Below, piece after piece: positions 21,890 through 34,345 of a stretch of DNA of 64,000 bases (positions within the stretch are counted from its first letter, which is position 1; each line of letters starts with the position of its first letter). Source of the stretch: Dryomyza anilis (lineage: Eukaryota > Arthropoda > Insecta > Diptera > Dryomyzidae); contig OX638131.1 of assembly GCA_951804985.1 (NCBI GenBank), positions 87,308,349 through 87,372,348 on the forward strand, written 5' to 3'. The translations under genes and the position numbers were made by a program. The notes under the pieces were generated by a model. The model was not told the DNA's origin. It saw nothing but the letters and a program-made list of their open reading frames with translations, and searched no databases.

Positions 21890-23700
21890 AACGTGTGTTG
21901 AGATAACAAGAGTGACGAAAGCAGCGAGGTGCTTGGCACTGAGGCCAACGAGTCTCATATAAGATAAAGTGATAACTTCAATTAATAAGCTTAAAGTAGT
22001 ATATAACATAATGAGTTAATTAAAGCATTGATTAAAAGTTGTATGAATAAAGTTATGAGTAGAAGTTTTCTGAAGATGGTATTTAATACATCAAGCAATA
22101 AAGACTTAAAGTAACGAGTAAAGTAGATTTAAAGTAACAAGTAAAACAACGAGTGAAGAGCCTGTAAAGTAGAGATGAGCACGTGAGCACGTTTTAGAGT
22201 TACGCGTCAGTAAATAAGAATTGGCTCACGTTATTGTGAATGAGTATGAGTATAACAAAAAAAACTCGTGAGTGAGTGAGTAGAGTTTTTGCGCGAATGA
22301 GTTTACGTGGGTCGTATATTTAACAGAATTGAAATTCGTAATTTTAGCGTGAATGTGATTCAATCTTAATTTAGTCACGTGATCATTTCGAAAGTAAGTA
22401 AGTGTGAGTCAATACTCACTCTCTACTGTAAAGTATCACATAATGTAACGAGTAAATGATGTAATAAAGCAACGAGTAGATTACCGTTTTTATGATGCAG
22501 GAACACCCTAGTATATCATGAACAGATCAAGCTGGTAAATTTTTACTCAGTGTCCAACCAATAGAAAAGTAAATCAACGTGCAAAAGTAACGAGTAAAGC
22601 ATTGTATACATAAATCAATGAATCAAATAAACAGATAAATATGTCTCTTACTCTATCACTTAATGTATCATCATATCAACTATTTCAATTGGTAAACAAC
22701 GAATAAAAAAATACAACTAGTCCCAAAAGAATTCGAGGTACGGAATTTGTCATCACCAATGAATAAATTTAAAGTTTGCCTTAAGGAATTGTAAAACAAA
22801 ATAAAAGAATATAATAACGAGTAGAATAAGGAGTTGGTCACAAAATAATCAGTAACTGTAATCCATGAGATAACAATAAAAGCAACGAATGATGTAAATC
22901 AAAAAATTAAATTACATGTCGAAAAAGAACTCGTCGTAAGCAATTTGTATTGACCAACCAATACATTTTAAGTTTAGCTACAGAAATCATTTTAACAAAG
23001 CAACGAATAACATGTAGAATGGCGCGTTGATTAATAAATTATCACTTACTGAAACCGCTGTACAAACGAAAATTGTAACGAATTATGCAAAGAGTATAAT
23101 ATTGATAAAACAACGAGTAAAACCACAATTCGTCATATGTCGTTTACTTTATCAATAACTAATTCAAGTGCAAAACAACAAATAATAAAAAAAAATATTA
23201 AGTTAATTAATAGAAAAAGAACTCGTTTTACATTATCAACTAATTCATGTGACAATCAACGAGTAATACTTAAAACAAATGTTGCAAAGTGAAAATCAAA
23301 AAATGAAACAACGATTAGAGAAATAACTTTTATATTAATCCATCATCAACTAAGTTTAATGTAATTAGGATGTAACATTCCAAAAGTCGCAAAGTATAAA
23401 TCAAAGAATAAAACAGCGAGTTTCAAAAACACTCGTTACATATAATATACTAAATCACCAACTAATTCATTTGTAAATCAACGAATGCTAAAAAGTGTAT
23501 ATCAAAAAATAAAACAAAGAGTAAAACAATAACTCGTTACAAATCACTTACTGCATCACCAATTAATCAATTTTACAGTAACGAGTAAATGTAGCAAATA
23601 TAACACAGTGTGCGTCTAAGACTAAAGCAACGAGTAAATGTAGCGAATATTGCAAAGCGTACGTCGAAGATTAAAGCAACGAGTAGACGCAGAGCAACAC
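21890..23700. repeat. degenerate repeat of AACGAGTAAA-type words
   Basis: CAACGAGTAAA, TAACGAGTAAA, CAACGAATAA and similar words recur throughout (for example 22116, 22445, 22478, 22585, 23110, 23257, 23578, 23628, 23678). The last three belong to a recognisable ~50 bp tandem unit, AACGAGTAAATGTAGC(A/G)AAT. The rest is strongly diverged. A hAT-type MITE is inserted at 22170-22425. Confidence 0.65.
22170..22425. mobile_element. hAT-type MITE with 8-bp target-site duplication
   Basis: CTGTAAAG lies immediately outside both ends (22162-22169 and 22426-22433). The left end TAGAGATGAGCACGTGAG and right end (complement TAGAGAGTGAGTATTGACTC) form short imperfect terminal inverted repeats. An 8-bp duplication and TAGAGATGAG-like ends fit the hAT superfamily. 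The 256-bp element has no coding capacity; its interior is rich in CACGT and GTGAGTGAG words. Confidence 0.85.
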
Positions 23701-24820
23701 CTACCACTATAATTTCGTTTCATTTCAATACATCGTAATACATTAAATTCAACACATTAAATACAATCAAAATTTCAACGGCTTTATAAATGAAAATAGT
23801 GCGTAAATTAATAGGCTCAGCTACAAATTCAAATTATTCCCAATATAAAGTAATAACAAGGAGAAAACCATGATGTCATAATGGAAAATTGGTTGGATGG
23901 AGTATTTAATAAATTCATAAATTAATTAAATATTATTTTTATAGCTTTTCGACGACAACGAGAACTGAGTTTAATTTACAATAATAAACAAAAATCTCAA
24001 TAAAATAATCGATGATGATGATGCCAGCACATTTTAAGCATTTAATTTATGCAATTAAAATAAAAATATAATGTGTCGAAACAATTTTCACTTATCGTTA
24101 AAACGTATTTCAAATTACGCTACTGTAACTCCATCAACTTGTAAAAGCTTTCCTTTTGAAACACCTAAAATATATAATTTCCACAGCATCCGCAATTATT
24201 GCAAAATCAAGCCCAATGAATTAGACCTATTTAGGCACCATTTACTTTGACTAGGAACGTTAGGCATTGTTCTTGTATTATAACGTAACATTTACGACGC
24301 TTTATGTATTGCGTTACGTTGCATTGCATTGCCGTTCACATTAACGTAACAATTGGTCCACAAACTGATTTCATTGTAAATTGATTATTCGCTTCTTGTG
24401 CGTTCAGGCGTAGTGTTTATGTAAGCAATCACACTCCCCTCCGCCCAATCCACCCACTTTAGTACTTGCCACCTTTTTAAGCGACCACCTAACGGAGAGG
24501 GCCCTTCACATAATCCACCCTGTGCCACAAAGGCCTCCAACAAGCAGCATCATGAAAAACCCCTCAAACAACGAACATCAACAGCCACCCATTACCGCGG
24601 ATTTACTTTGTAATAAGCGCACAATTTATGCGCGACTTGCGATGCAAAAGTTTAAATTAAAATTTTCAGGCTTTGGCCAGATACTAGTTGGTTTTGTTTT
24701 GCAAGAGGGTGAAAATTGTTTAAAATATATATATAGAAATATATGTAAAAATGTATGAAAACCAGTGTATAATGCGTAAAATATGGCTATAAACAGCATT
24801 CTAAACAAATTAGATAGAAT
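23701..24820. other. unique-looking AT-rich sequence, no gene supported
   Basis: Several ACGTAAC/GTTACG words around 24275-24350 form small inverted pairs. The 24522-24758 plus frame (78 codons) is Asn/Pro/Gln-rich at its start and has no recognised domain; no splice or promoter context supports it. Confidence 0.5.
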
Positions 24821-26660
24821 TTACAACCGTCAAACACTTTTGATGTTTAAGATGTTTGTAAGGGGTTTAAAGTATTTTCGAAGAAATTAAAAAGGTTTAT
24901 AATGGTTTTAAATGTACGACCAACGTTTGAAAAAAAGTTTGAAACGTCTTTGAAGTGGTTTGAAGCAGTTGTTGTAAGTGCGTATTTTTCAAAGTCGGTC
25001 TTAAAATGTTTGAACATGTTTAAAAGGTTAAAAAAACGTACAAAATATGTTTGTAGTGCTTTTAAATACGTTAATGTTTATTATGTTACTGTTTTTTGAA
25101 ATCTATAAATATAAAGGTTGAAAATAACTTTTTAACTTAACTTAAAATTTGAGTAGTATTTGAAATGTTTGCCAAATGTTTAAATAGGTTTTTAAAAGTT
25201 TCTTGGTGTATGTAATAATTTTTCCTAAAGGATTTCATATGATTTCAATAATTTCTCGATTCTGGGACTATTTGATTTTTATAAATACCATTTGATATTT
25301 GTATTTTAACAATAATTTGGAATTATTGTAAACATTTAGCGAGTTTTAATACTTTGAACATTTTTATAAGCATTTAAATAAGCATTTTATAATAGTCTGG
25401 ATGTAAACAAAGTAATGTACAACATATTGTAAGTGCTTTTAAATATATTGTAATTGTTTTGTAAGGTTTGTATAGAAGAATATATATATTCAAAGTTTTC
25501 ACAATAAGTTTAAAAGTGTAAGTGTTTTATAATGGTATAAGCAAATGTTTATTAAAGGTTTAAATACTATTTAAGCATTTTTAAGTGTTTCGTAAATGAA
25601 TTGTAAGTGTTTTATAAAGAAGTGAGACATGTATTGATAAATATTCTAAGTTATTGTATAAAGCACAGCGGCTTTATATAATTTGTAACTATTCAAAAGT
25701 GTTTTTTTTTATTTATTTATCAGTATTTTATAGTGTAGATATGAATTGGTCAGGATTAAATAACTTATAAATATTTTAAATAATTGTCTGATGTATTTTA
25801 TAAATCTTTAGTTGTTTTACAATGGACTTTAGAGCATTTTAAAGTGCTTTTAAAATGATTTATCAGTATTTTATTGTAGTTTATATATGAATTGAGTAGG
25901 TATAAATAATTTTTAAGTGTTTTGATGAATTTTATAAATTTGTAATTGTTTTATAATGGTTATTATGCATCAGTTTTAAAAAACTACAAGTGTTTCATTT
26001 AGTTGTTTAACAATTTATATTTGTATTTACAAATATTCATAGTTATCGCAATAATATAAGCTATTTTCAATATCTTGTAAGTATTTTCCAATCAGTTTAA
26101 AGTGTTTTATAAATATCAATTAAAAGTTATCAGAATAAGTTCGGAATTATATATATTTTTACGTGATTTGTCAATGTTTTGTAAGTGTTTAATAAAAATT
26201 TTAACATGTTTTTACATAGACTATAAATCCAAAAGGTTTATATATTTTGTAAGATTTTTCAAGTGTTTTATAATTGATTTGTAAGCGATTAATATGTATT
26301 TTTAATAATACTTAATTATGACACTAAGTTGAATAAATTTTAAAATAATTATTTTAAATATTTTTAAGTGTTTTATAATGGTTTCAATATATATTTGCAT
26401 GTATTCCAAATAAGCGCGATAAATACAGCAGATTCAAATATTTTGTATGCATTTTAAAGTGTTCCGTACATGTTTAGTAAGTGATTTATAATGATTTAAA
26501 TATTTATTTGTAGAGATGCTCAGTTATAGCTAAAATAACAGCAGGATTTAATATTTTAGAAGTATTTTAAATGTATTGTAAGGTTTTTAATAGAAAATTT
26601 AAGATTTATTGAATTTCACTGTTTTAATGAAGTTTTAAAGAAGATTTCGAGAGCATTGAT
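24820..26660. repeat. degenerate tandem repeat of AAGTGTTTTATAA-type units
   Basis: Words such as TTTTAAGTGTTTTATAATGG, TTGTAAGTGTTTTATAAA and GTTTAAATATTTT recur over ~1.8 kb, for example near 25515, 25600, 26098, 26265 and 26366. Units are too diverged for a firm period, but clusters such as TCAGTATTTTA-TAGT near 25720 and 25865 suggest ~150 bp. The frames 24902-25099 and 26102-26284 arise from these words and are not genes. Confidence 0.6.
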
Positions 26661-27487
26661 TTAGCTAATTCATTTTTGTAGAATTGAATGAGAAGTAAGT
26701 AAAAGATTTTAATTATATTTTTAAAAAATTAAAATTAAATTTATATGGAATGAAATATTTTTATAAATGTTAAAATGTGCCAAAATATTTGTAAATAATT
26801 ATGAGAAATATACAACTAATTTATGAACTGTTAAAAATTTAAATAAATTTTAAATAAAAACAGACGGATAGATATAAATAAAAATATAATTAAAAAAAGG
26901 CCATAGACAGTGTGTAGACTGGGTCCCTACAAATCCGTGCAGCCTATTAATCCTAATTGTATTTAATATGCGAAGGCACACAGGTTGAGTGCAATAAATT
27001 TTATTAACTGAATTTGTAACAAGAATTTGTCTGCACGCTACCAAGTTGTGTGTTTTTTTATTTATTTATTTTTTTTTTTTGGTAGATGATGAGACCTACA
27101 AAAGAACCCTATCCCAAAACTCAAAAGGATGTTCAACGAGTTGCTGGTGCAATAAAATATTATTACATACTTCATGGCGGCCTAACTGTTGGTTGGTTGT
27201 TTGGCTCAATGGCCAAAATGGCGCGACAGGAAACCGGAAGTATATTGCAGTCAGGAAGAGTAGCAGCAGACTTCATGGTTGTGGCTTGGCTGTCAGTAGC
27301 CACATGGCAGACAAACCAGATAAACGTCGGAATAGAAGGCATAATAAAAATCAAAGGCAAGAATATACCAGAGTATAGCGGTTTGTTTGATAGATACAAA
27401 GCCAAAAATATAGATAGACATTGAGTAAAAACAAAAAATAATTGAAGTTTGTCTGGTCGGCAGCATTTTGTAGGTATTTTGTAGAGT
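26661..27487. other. unique-looking region with a possible splice acceptor
   Basis: AT-rich up to about 27050, then a pyrimidine tract (about 27054-27080) ending in GGTAG at 27081-27085, which looks like a 3' splice site directly upstream of the frame described next. No other signal was found. Confidence 0.4.
27086..27424 (+). CDS. unrecognised open frame, 112 codons, doubtful
   Basis: This frame starts at an ATG just after a long T-rich tract ending in TAG (a splice-acceptor look-alike) and ends at TGA before the TATTTTTA array. The local G+C is higher than its surroundings and the translation is less biased than most frames here, with stretches such as YYYILHGGLTVGWLFGSMA. I recognise no family, motif, signal peptide or domain. 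Two other frames (27046-27378 plus and 27172-27405 minus) are open over the same ~250 bp, so openness alone is weak evidence. It could be an exon, a relic of a mobile element, or chance; chance is most likely. Confidence 0.15.
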   Translation: MMRPTKEPYPKTQKDVQRVAGAIKYYYILHGGLTVGWLFGSMAKMARQETGSILQSGRVAADFMVVAWLSVATWQTNQINVGIEGIIKIKGKNIPEYSGLFDRYKAKNIDRH

Positions 27488-28122
27488 GTATTTTTTTATA
27501 TTTTTATATTTTTATATTTTTATATTTTTATATTTTTATATTTTTATATTTTTATATTTTTATATTTTTATATTTTTATATTTTTATATTTTTATATTTT
27601 TATATTTTTATATTTTTATATTTTTATATTTTTATATTTTTATATTTTTATATTTTTATATTTTTATATTTTTATATTTTTATATTTTTATATTTTTATA
27701 TTTTTATATTTTTATATTTTTATATTTTTATATTTTTATATTTTTATATTTTTATATTTTTATATTTTTATATTTTTATATTTTTATATTTTTATATTTT
27801 TATATTTTTATATTTTTATATTTTTATATTTTTATATTTTTATATTTTTATATTTTTATATTTTTATATTTTTATATTTTTATATTTTTATATTTTTATA
27901 TTTTTATATTTTTATATTTTTATATTTTTATATTTTTATATTTTTATATTTTTATATTTTTATATTTTTATATTTTTATATTTTTATATTTTTATATTTT
28001 TATATTTTTATATTTTTATATTTTTATATTTTTATATTTTTATATTTTTATATTTTTATATTTTTATATTTTTATATTTTTATATTTTTATATTTTTATA
28101 TTTTTATATTTTTATATTTTTA
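27488..28122. repeat. uniform 8-bp satellite (TATTTTTA)n, ~79 copies
   Basis: About 635 bp of TATTTTTA with no visible variant until the array ends in TTTTTAAATTTG. Because 8 and 3 share no factor, the reading repeats every 24 nt and yields open frames of more than 220 codons (YIFIFLYF repeated) in at least two frames; these are translation artefacts. Uniformity implies recent expansion or active homogenisation. Confidence 0.97.
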
Positions 28123-29100
28123 AATTTGATACTTTTTACTTAGCCATCTGTCTTTTAAGTCATGTAGCTGAATAAAATTTTTCTTTTTTTTGCAAATTCA
28201 ACTTAATTCAATTTTAAAAGCAACCTGAGGCGCAAATAATGAAGAAAATGCATTTGAAATTCATACTCGAAGATGAATTTAAAAAAAGAAATACCACAAA
28301 CAAATATGAATAGAATGTGAGCTACGTTTTCTGTGAAAGGCAACACAGACTTTAACAGCAGTCCTTACTGGGATTCGTCGAACTTTTTTTTGTGTTAAAA
28401 TTTTTCCATTTTTAATTTGTTTTTCTATCTTGTTTTTCATTAAAGGTAATCGAATATAATTATATAACCTTCACACTACAAATTTTATTCAAATGTCGCA
28501 CAAATAATTACTATCAGAAAGGCATTACATAAAATTTCCAATGTGAACTAACTTGCCCTACCGCTTTTTTGTAGTATTTATACAACTTTTGATATCTCTT
28601 TCGTTTTAGTTTTTTTTTTAATTTTTATGACTCGTTTCTAAACGATTTTTTATACTCATTTTTTTATTTTTATTTTGATTTTGTTTTTTAATTTTTATAT
28701 TTTCTTTTCATTTGCTTCTTTCGTCTTCTTGATGCAATTTATGTGCATAAAAAATCAGAATTTCATCGTTTTGAGTGAATTTTTTCTGTATTCGTCTGTG
28801 GCAACATAAGGCGCTGTGAGGTAAGTAAGGGAAAAAGGAAAAAATAAAAAGAAAATAAATAGAAATAGGAAAAAAAACGAAACATCAAATAAATCTCTTT
28901 CTGTGATTCACTGAATGCGTTTTGGAAACGAAGTTAGCAAAAATAAAAAAAAATTAAAAAACGTAAATTAAGAATTGAAACCAAAACAATTAACAGTTTT
29001 GATTTTCGTCTACGTTTCAGTTACGCTTTTATTATTTGAAGATTATGAAAAACAAGTAAACAAGTTTTTATTCAAAAGTATGATTTATACAAAATAATAT
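28123..29100. other. AT-rich sequence, no gene recognised
   Basis: Mostly T-rich to about 28750, then A-rich around 28800-28990. No long open frame, tRNA, or clear repeat unit was seen. Confidence 0.5.
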
Positions 29101-29900
29101 ATATTTTCGATAATTTTTATTTGTAGAAATCGGTTTTTAATGAAAATATGAAACTATTTTAATTGATTTTAATCCGTTTAAGTTTCGTAAAGCAATTATA
29201 TATTTGTTTACGAACATGAATTACAGAACATGTCTGATTCTTTTTTTATAAGCTCCGTTGAGAAATTCTAAATGATTACTAAATGTTTCAACTTTCTATC
29301 GAAATCATTTTAAATTTTTTAAATTTTATTACAATCGTTTTTTTAATGTTCCAGAATTCAATTTTTAAATACAGAATAAACGTATTTCTATCATACTAAA
29401 TACATTTTATTTTTGTGAGACGTCATGTCATTTATATTGTCAAATACTTTAGTTTTAATCGAAAATAAATTTCAGAGAATGCCGTACTAGTTTTGTATTA
29501 CGATCTCTTTTGGTAAATTTAAAATAATCGCGCATACTTTAAATTCATGATATTAAAATTTAAATTTTATTGCAATTCGACATTTTTTACTAATTCGGAA
29601 TACGATTTTTAAATACAAAGTAAACACATTTAGTGAAACGTATTAAATTCGATTTTTATTGTTTAATATTTGAATATCGAAGGAAAATAAATTTCTGAAT
29701 ATGCCCTATTGTTCTTGGGTGATACGACCTCTCTACTGAGAAATTTAAAATTATACGGCATGCTTCAATTTTCGACCAGTTGTATTTAAATTTCATTTTT
29801 TTGCATACAAAATATACCTTTTTTGAATTTACATCATTCAGTGATTTACAGTGGAACAATTCACTATTACTGTTTAAATACTTTTGTGAATTTCGATAGA
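29100..29900. repeat. diverged ~220-bp tandem duplication
   Basis: GAAAATAAATTTCAGAGAAT followed by GCCGTACTAG...TACGATCTCTTTTGG near 29461 returns near 29683 as GAAAATAAATTTCTGAATAT followed by GCCCTATTG...TACGACCTCTCTACTG. The flanking ACGTATTTCTATCATAC and ACGTATTAAATTC phrases are also shared. The 29656-29916 minus frame crosses this repeat and has no recognised domain. Confidence 0.55.
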
Positions 29901-30479
29901 ATTTGAATTTGGGCATATGTTTCGATAGGTTTTATTTAACAATCTCTTAAGATGAGGAAGCTTAGCAGCTTCCGGAACAGCGGTCAGCCAACCACTTTTT
30001 GTTTTTTGTTTTGTTTTGTCAATTGCTGTTTGTTTCAATCCGCAGTACTTAGCACTTTGTATTTGGCACTTTGTATCTTGACCTTGAAGCCCGAAAAAAC
30101 TATATTTTTGCAATAACTCTATTTTAGTTCGAAAAATAAACGACAATTTATAGAAATTCAAAATATTCCAAAAATGTTCCATTTACCTAATGAATACATA
30201 TGCCAATTTTATTATGTTTGACTTTTTATTTTGCTGTTTTAGAATACGAAATTTTCAACAAAATAAACGTGTGTATTTGAATTGAATTCAATTCGGTAAA
30301 ACGTTTGTTTGTTTTAGATTTTCGAACTATTTTGAAAAATTCCATATTTCCAATTATCAAGGCAAAACCAAAATATTTCAATCGAATTTAAAATTCCGGT
30401 GAAACGAATTCGAAAAATTGATCTTTAAAAAATATTTTTTCGATAGAATTTTTTTTTTTGTTTGTTTTTGAAATAATGT
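29901..30479. other. AT-rich sequence, nothing recognised
   Basis: The 29874-30182 minus-strand frame (102 codons) has no recognisable domain or promoter. The sequence grades into the poly-T array on its right. Confidence 0.45.
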
Positions 30480-31850
30480 ATATTTTTTCTATTTTTTTTT
30501 GGGTCATACATTTTTGTTTTTGACAATTTAAATAAAAATAATGTATTAAAAAAAAATGTTCAGACAAATTTTATTTTAATGAACATTTTTTAGTATTTTT
30601 TTTTTTGTAATATTTCTTCGAACAAAATTTTTTGTCGGACATAAATTTATTTTTTCGATATTTGAAATTCTTAGAATTTTTTGTTTGTTTTCGAAATAAA
30701 ATATATTTTTTCGAACAACATTTTTTTTTTCGGAGATACTTTTTTGTTGACAATTAAAAAAAAATGTTCGGACAATTTTTATTTTAAGGAACATTTCTTA
30801 GTATTTTAATTTGGTAATATTTTTTCGAACAAAATTTTGTTGGACATAATTTTATTTTATGGATTTTTTTTTTTCGTTATTTGAAATTTGATAGAATTTT
30901 TTTTTGTTTTCGAAAAAAAAATATCTTTTTTTTGTAAAATTTTTTCGGATATACATTTTTCTTCGACAATTAAAAAAAATAATTAATTAAAAAAAAATGT
31001 TCGGACATTTTTTATCTTAAAGAACGTTTTTTAGAATTTTATTTTGGTAATATTTTTGCGAACAAAATTTGATTCGGACTTAATTTTATTTTTTGGACAT
31101 TTTTTTCGATATTTAAAATTCGATATAATTTTTTTTTTGTTTTCGAAATAAAATATATTTTTCGAAAATTCGAAATTCGATTTTTTTTTTTATTTAAAAT
31201 TTCATAGAATTTCTTTTGTTTTCAAAAAAAAAAAATTTTGTTCGTAAAATTTTTTCGGACATATATTTTTTTGACAATTAAAACAAAAATAATTAATCAA
31301 AAAAATGTTCGAACAATTTTTATCTTAAAGAAAGTTTTTTAAAATTTTATTTTGGTAATATTTTTGCGAACAAAATTTTTTTCGGACATAATTTTGTATT
31401 TTGGAAATTTTTTTTTCGATATTTAAAATTCGATAGAATTTTTTTCTGTTCGAATTAAAATATATTTTTCGAACAATTATTTTTTTGACATACATTTGTT
31501 TCGACAATTAAAAAAAAAATAATTAATGTACAAAAATTTTTTTCGAACGAAATTTTTTCGGACAATATTTTTTTTCTTGGAATTTTTTTTTTCTATATTT
31601 TAATTTTGATTTTTACTATCGAAAAGAAAATTAAAAAAAAAAATTATGTCCGAAAAAAATAAATGGTTAAAAAATATATATATATTTTTTTTTAAACAAA
31701 TAACATTTTATTTTTTTTTTGACTTAAATTTTTTTTTTTTTTTTTTTTTTGAGAAAACTATTTTTTCTTCGATAGTAAAAAAAAAAAAAAATTTTTTTTT
31801 TTATGAACATTTTTTCGAATATTATTTTTGAAATACATTATACAGAAATG
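30480..31850. repeat. poly-T-rich tandem array, ~210-310-bp units
   Basis: TGTTC(A/G)GACAATTTTTAT followed by TTAAGAACATTTTTTAG and GGTAATATTTTTTCGAACAA recurs with starts near 30557, 30766, 30998 and 31306. Each unit contains TTCGATATTTGAAATTCGATAG and TTTTCGAAATAAAATATA phrases. After about 31560 it decays to homopolymer runs. Vocabulary (CGGACAATTTT, TTCGAACAA) is shared with the window start and with MITE interiors. All short frames here are low-complexity. Confidence 0.75.
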
Positions 31851-31889
31851 TGTAAATGAAGACAAATATTAGTTTGTACAGTTTGACAT

Positions 31890-32018
31890 TTTTGCACCGA
31901 CTATTATATATTTATTGATCTTTAGAAAATATGTAATTTGTACTGAGATGATTAAGTCATATCAGTACAAATTACATATTTTCTAAAGATCAATAAATAT
32001 ATAATAGTCGGTGCAAAA
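31890..32018. repeat. perfect palindrome, 57-bp arms with 15-nt loop
   Basis: The arm 31890-31946 (starting TTTTGCACCGACTATTATAT, ending TAATTTGTACTGA) is exactly the reverse complement of 31962-32018. The 15 nt between them can add a four-pair inner stem (ATGA/TCAT). I found no mismatch. It is not part of an obvious transposon, and no clear target duplication flanks it. Confidence 0.92.
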
Positions 32019-33240
32019 GCTTTATTTAGAAAAATTTCAATAAACTCATTAAAAAATCTGATTACAAAAGGTTATAATTAAAAAATACAAATAATATCGA
32101 TAAAACTGCACCTATTCAAAACCAATTGCAAATGTCATATTCCGCTACCACATTTGCGCTACCACACTCCACTACAGTTCTCATTTTTCCAAAACGCACC
32201 CTTGAAGCGCAACGAATCCTTGCCGCCACATGTGCCATGTCATTTCTGCCAACAGCGCGAAATCGTTTGCGCCACTCATTGTTTCTATTATGTGGGTGGG
32301 CGCGGCACAGTTGTGAGAGAGCCGCGTGCAAATATTGCAGCGCAATATTGCTGCAATGTTGCAGCGCGCTTGCGGCAAAGCGCAACATGCTGCGGGGCTT
32401 AATGTCGTGTCGAGGATATGCATAGAAACGAACAGACTGAGACGGACAGACAGCTATACCGAAAGACAGACAGCTATACCGACAGACAGACAGCTATACC
32501 GACAGACAGACAGACACGTGGATGTCGATTTACTAGAAACTTAAGCCCGAAAATCGCGTTGCACAAATTTGCTACCCGGCTGGGTTGAGTGGTGGCAAAT
32601 TCTAAAACAAGTAGTCGTTGTCGTCGTCGTCATTTCGACTACAACACAGTCAAATCTAAAGTTTTGGTTGGTGTTGTAGTAAAAGATTCTTTGAGAAGTC
32701 GGAATGTTTTCAAGGACCTTCAACACTCTCGTGCTGTTCGGTTCTGTTCTGTTCAGCTCTGCTCACGTACACTATGTACTACGTATTGATGACAAGAACC
32801 ATACATTTTTATTCTGTGGGTGTTGAATTCTTTAAATGTTTTTCTTTTATTTTTTTCCGTGCTGTTTTTTTGTAGTGTCTTGCATAATTTAGCGGTAATT
32901 GAGTTGTCTTCAAATTGCTGTTGTAGTTGTTGTAGATTTTTTTGTAATTTTTTTTCTTGTAGTTGTTGTAACAATACTACTTGACATCCATAGAGGACAA
33001 AGTCATGTAATGGCTTTGATTGCATGGCTTTGAATGTTTTCAGACGATGCCAACACCACAGTCTACAGACGTTTTCAGCATTCTTTCTCTACATATTATA
33101 TATATAATTTTTTTTTCTCATTCTTTTTATTCTTATTTTTATTTTCCGACATCTTTGTCTTTTATACTCTATCTTCAACTTGTTTCTCGAATTCCACACA
33201 CTTCGTGCAGACGATGCCTTCATTAACTTCTGATTGAGTT
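32019..33240. other. less AT-rich island, no gene identified
   Basis: 32110-32420 is clearly richer in G+C than its surroundings, with GCAGCG, GCAATATTG and TGCGGC words. Frames are open on both strands (32116-32388 minus with a true ATG, 90 codons; 32126-32425, 32154-32402 and 32326-32544 plus; 32181-32423 minus), which makes each doubtful; none has a domain I recognise. 32550-33240 has further short frames with the same problem. It could be a promoter-proximal or exon-bearing segment, but nothing decides this. Confidence 0.35.
32443..32514. repeat. 20-bp minisatellite, about three copies
   Basis: GACAGACAGCTATACCGA-type units: CAGCTATACC occurs at 32451, 32471 and 32491, each followed by GA(A/C)AGACAGA, ending in GACAGACAGACACG. 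Confidence 0.85.
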
Positions 33241-34045
33241 TCTCAATTAGTTTTTATAGATCATTGAAAACTTATGTTTAATTCGTGCAAATTGCAGACA
33301 GAATTTTAATGTACAAAAATATTTTTAAATGTTTCTCATTATCATTGACATTTGTAGGTACGTGAACATTTATTCGGAAAAGAATTAACAGAGAAAATAT
33401 TGTAGAGAATAGAATCATCCAAAAATAGTTCAGAGATTAAATAACAAAATTATTTATAAAAGAATCGTATATAAAAGGAATATCCTTAGGAAAAAGCGTA
33501 TTTTATGCATAACATTCCATATTTCTTGATTATATTTCCAACAGTGTTTTATATGAAATGATTGATTTCCTGTAAGAATTAATAATTGTGTGTTGCCCTA
33601 TGACATTTTCGTAACAACTTCCGATACTAAGTTTGACAAATGTGGTGTTTTCTTTGACGAGAGGATGTTAAATTAAGTTTGCCGAGGGCTATATGTGGCA
33701 TAATACATTTTATTTTATTTATCTGAAGATAACATTGATTGCATAGAAAAAGTTTCTTTACACACGCACACAGTGCGGTCAAATGTACTAATAGCACATT
33801 TCCGGAACAAGCCACAGAGGACTCTCGTTTCTATTACGACACGTAGCGGGGGTTTTCTATTTGCTAGCATACAAAAGATTATCTTTTTTATATGTTCTAT
33901 GAATATATTACTTTATTATAAATATATTAATTTTAAAATAATATAAGGAATAAAATAGAATTAGAAAAAAAACCCTTAGAATTTATTAAACTTAAAAGAA
34001 TAAGTTGAAGTTATAAAAGCAGTATAATTTTCTATATAGTTCTAC
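33241..34045. other. AT-rich sequence, no gene recognised
   Basis: No tandem unit or inverted repeat was seen; the 33627-33815 minus frame has no recognised domain. Confidence 0.45.
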
Positions 34046-34049
34046 TAAT

Positions 34050-34345
34050 CGTGCTTAAAAACTGTACATTTTTATATAACATGCAATCTTTGAAAAATTC
34101 GTTTTGTTATTGCATTCTTCGATTACATGTGTAGCAGTAAATCGAGCGAAACAACAAACACATATTATTTAAATGGATGGAAATAAACCAGAAGAAATTC
34201 GCCTCGAATCATGCTTGAAAATAGTACATTTGTATAGAACATGCAATCTTCGAAAAATTTGTTTTGTTATTGCATACTTCGATTACTTGTGTAGCGGTAA
34301 ATAGAGCGGAACAACAAACATAAATGTATTGACTTTAATTCGCAA
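34050..34345. repeat. ~160-bp tandem duplication, GTTTTGTTATTGC family
   Basis: ATGCAATCTTTGAAAAATTC then GTTTTGTTATTGCATTCTTC at 34081 returns at 34241 as ATGCAATCTTCGAAAAATTT then GTTTTGTTATTGCATACTTC. Both continue with GATTAC(A/T)TGTGTAGC(A/G)GTAAAT and AACAACAAACA. The same phrase recurs in four more places (38548, 38829, 39748 and 42656). Confidence 0.85.

Noticed and set aside
27442..28175. Two open frames of more than 220 codons with YIFIFLYF repeats.
   Set aside because: They are translations of the uniform TATTTTTA array, open in several frames at once.
32116..32544. Five overlapping frames in the less AT-rich island, one with a true ATG on the minus strand (90 codons).
   Set aside because: Open frames on both strands over the same bases are expected in a short G+C-richer segment; no domain was recognised.
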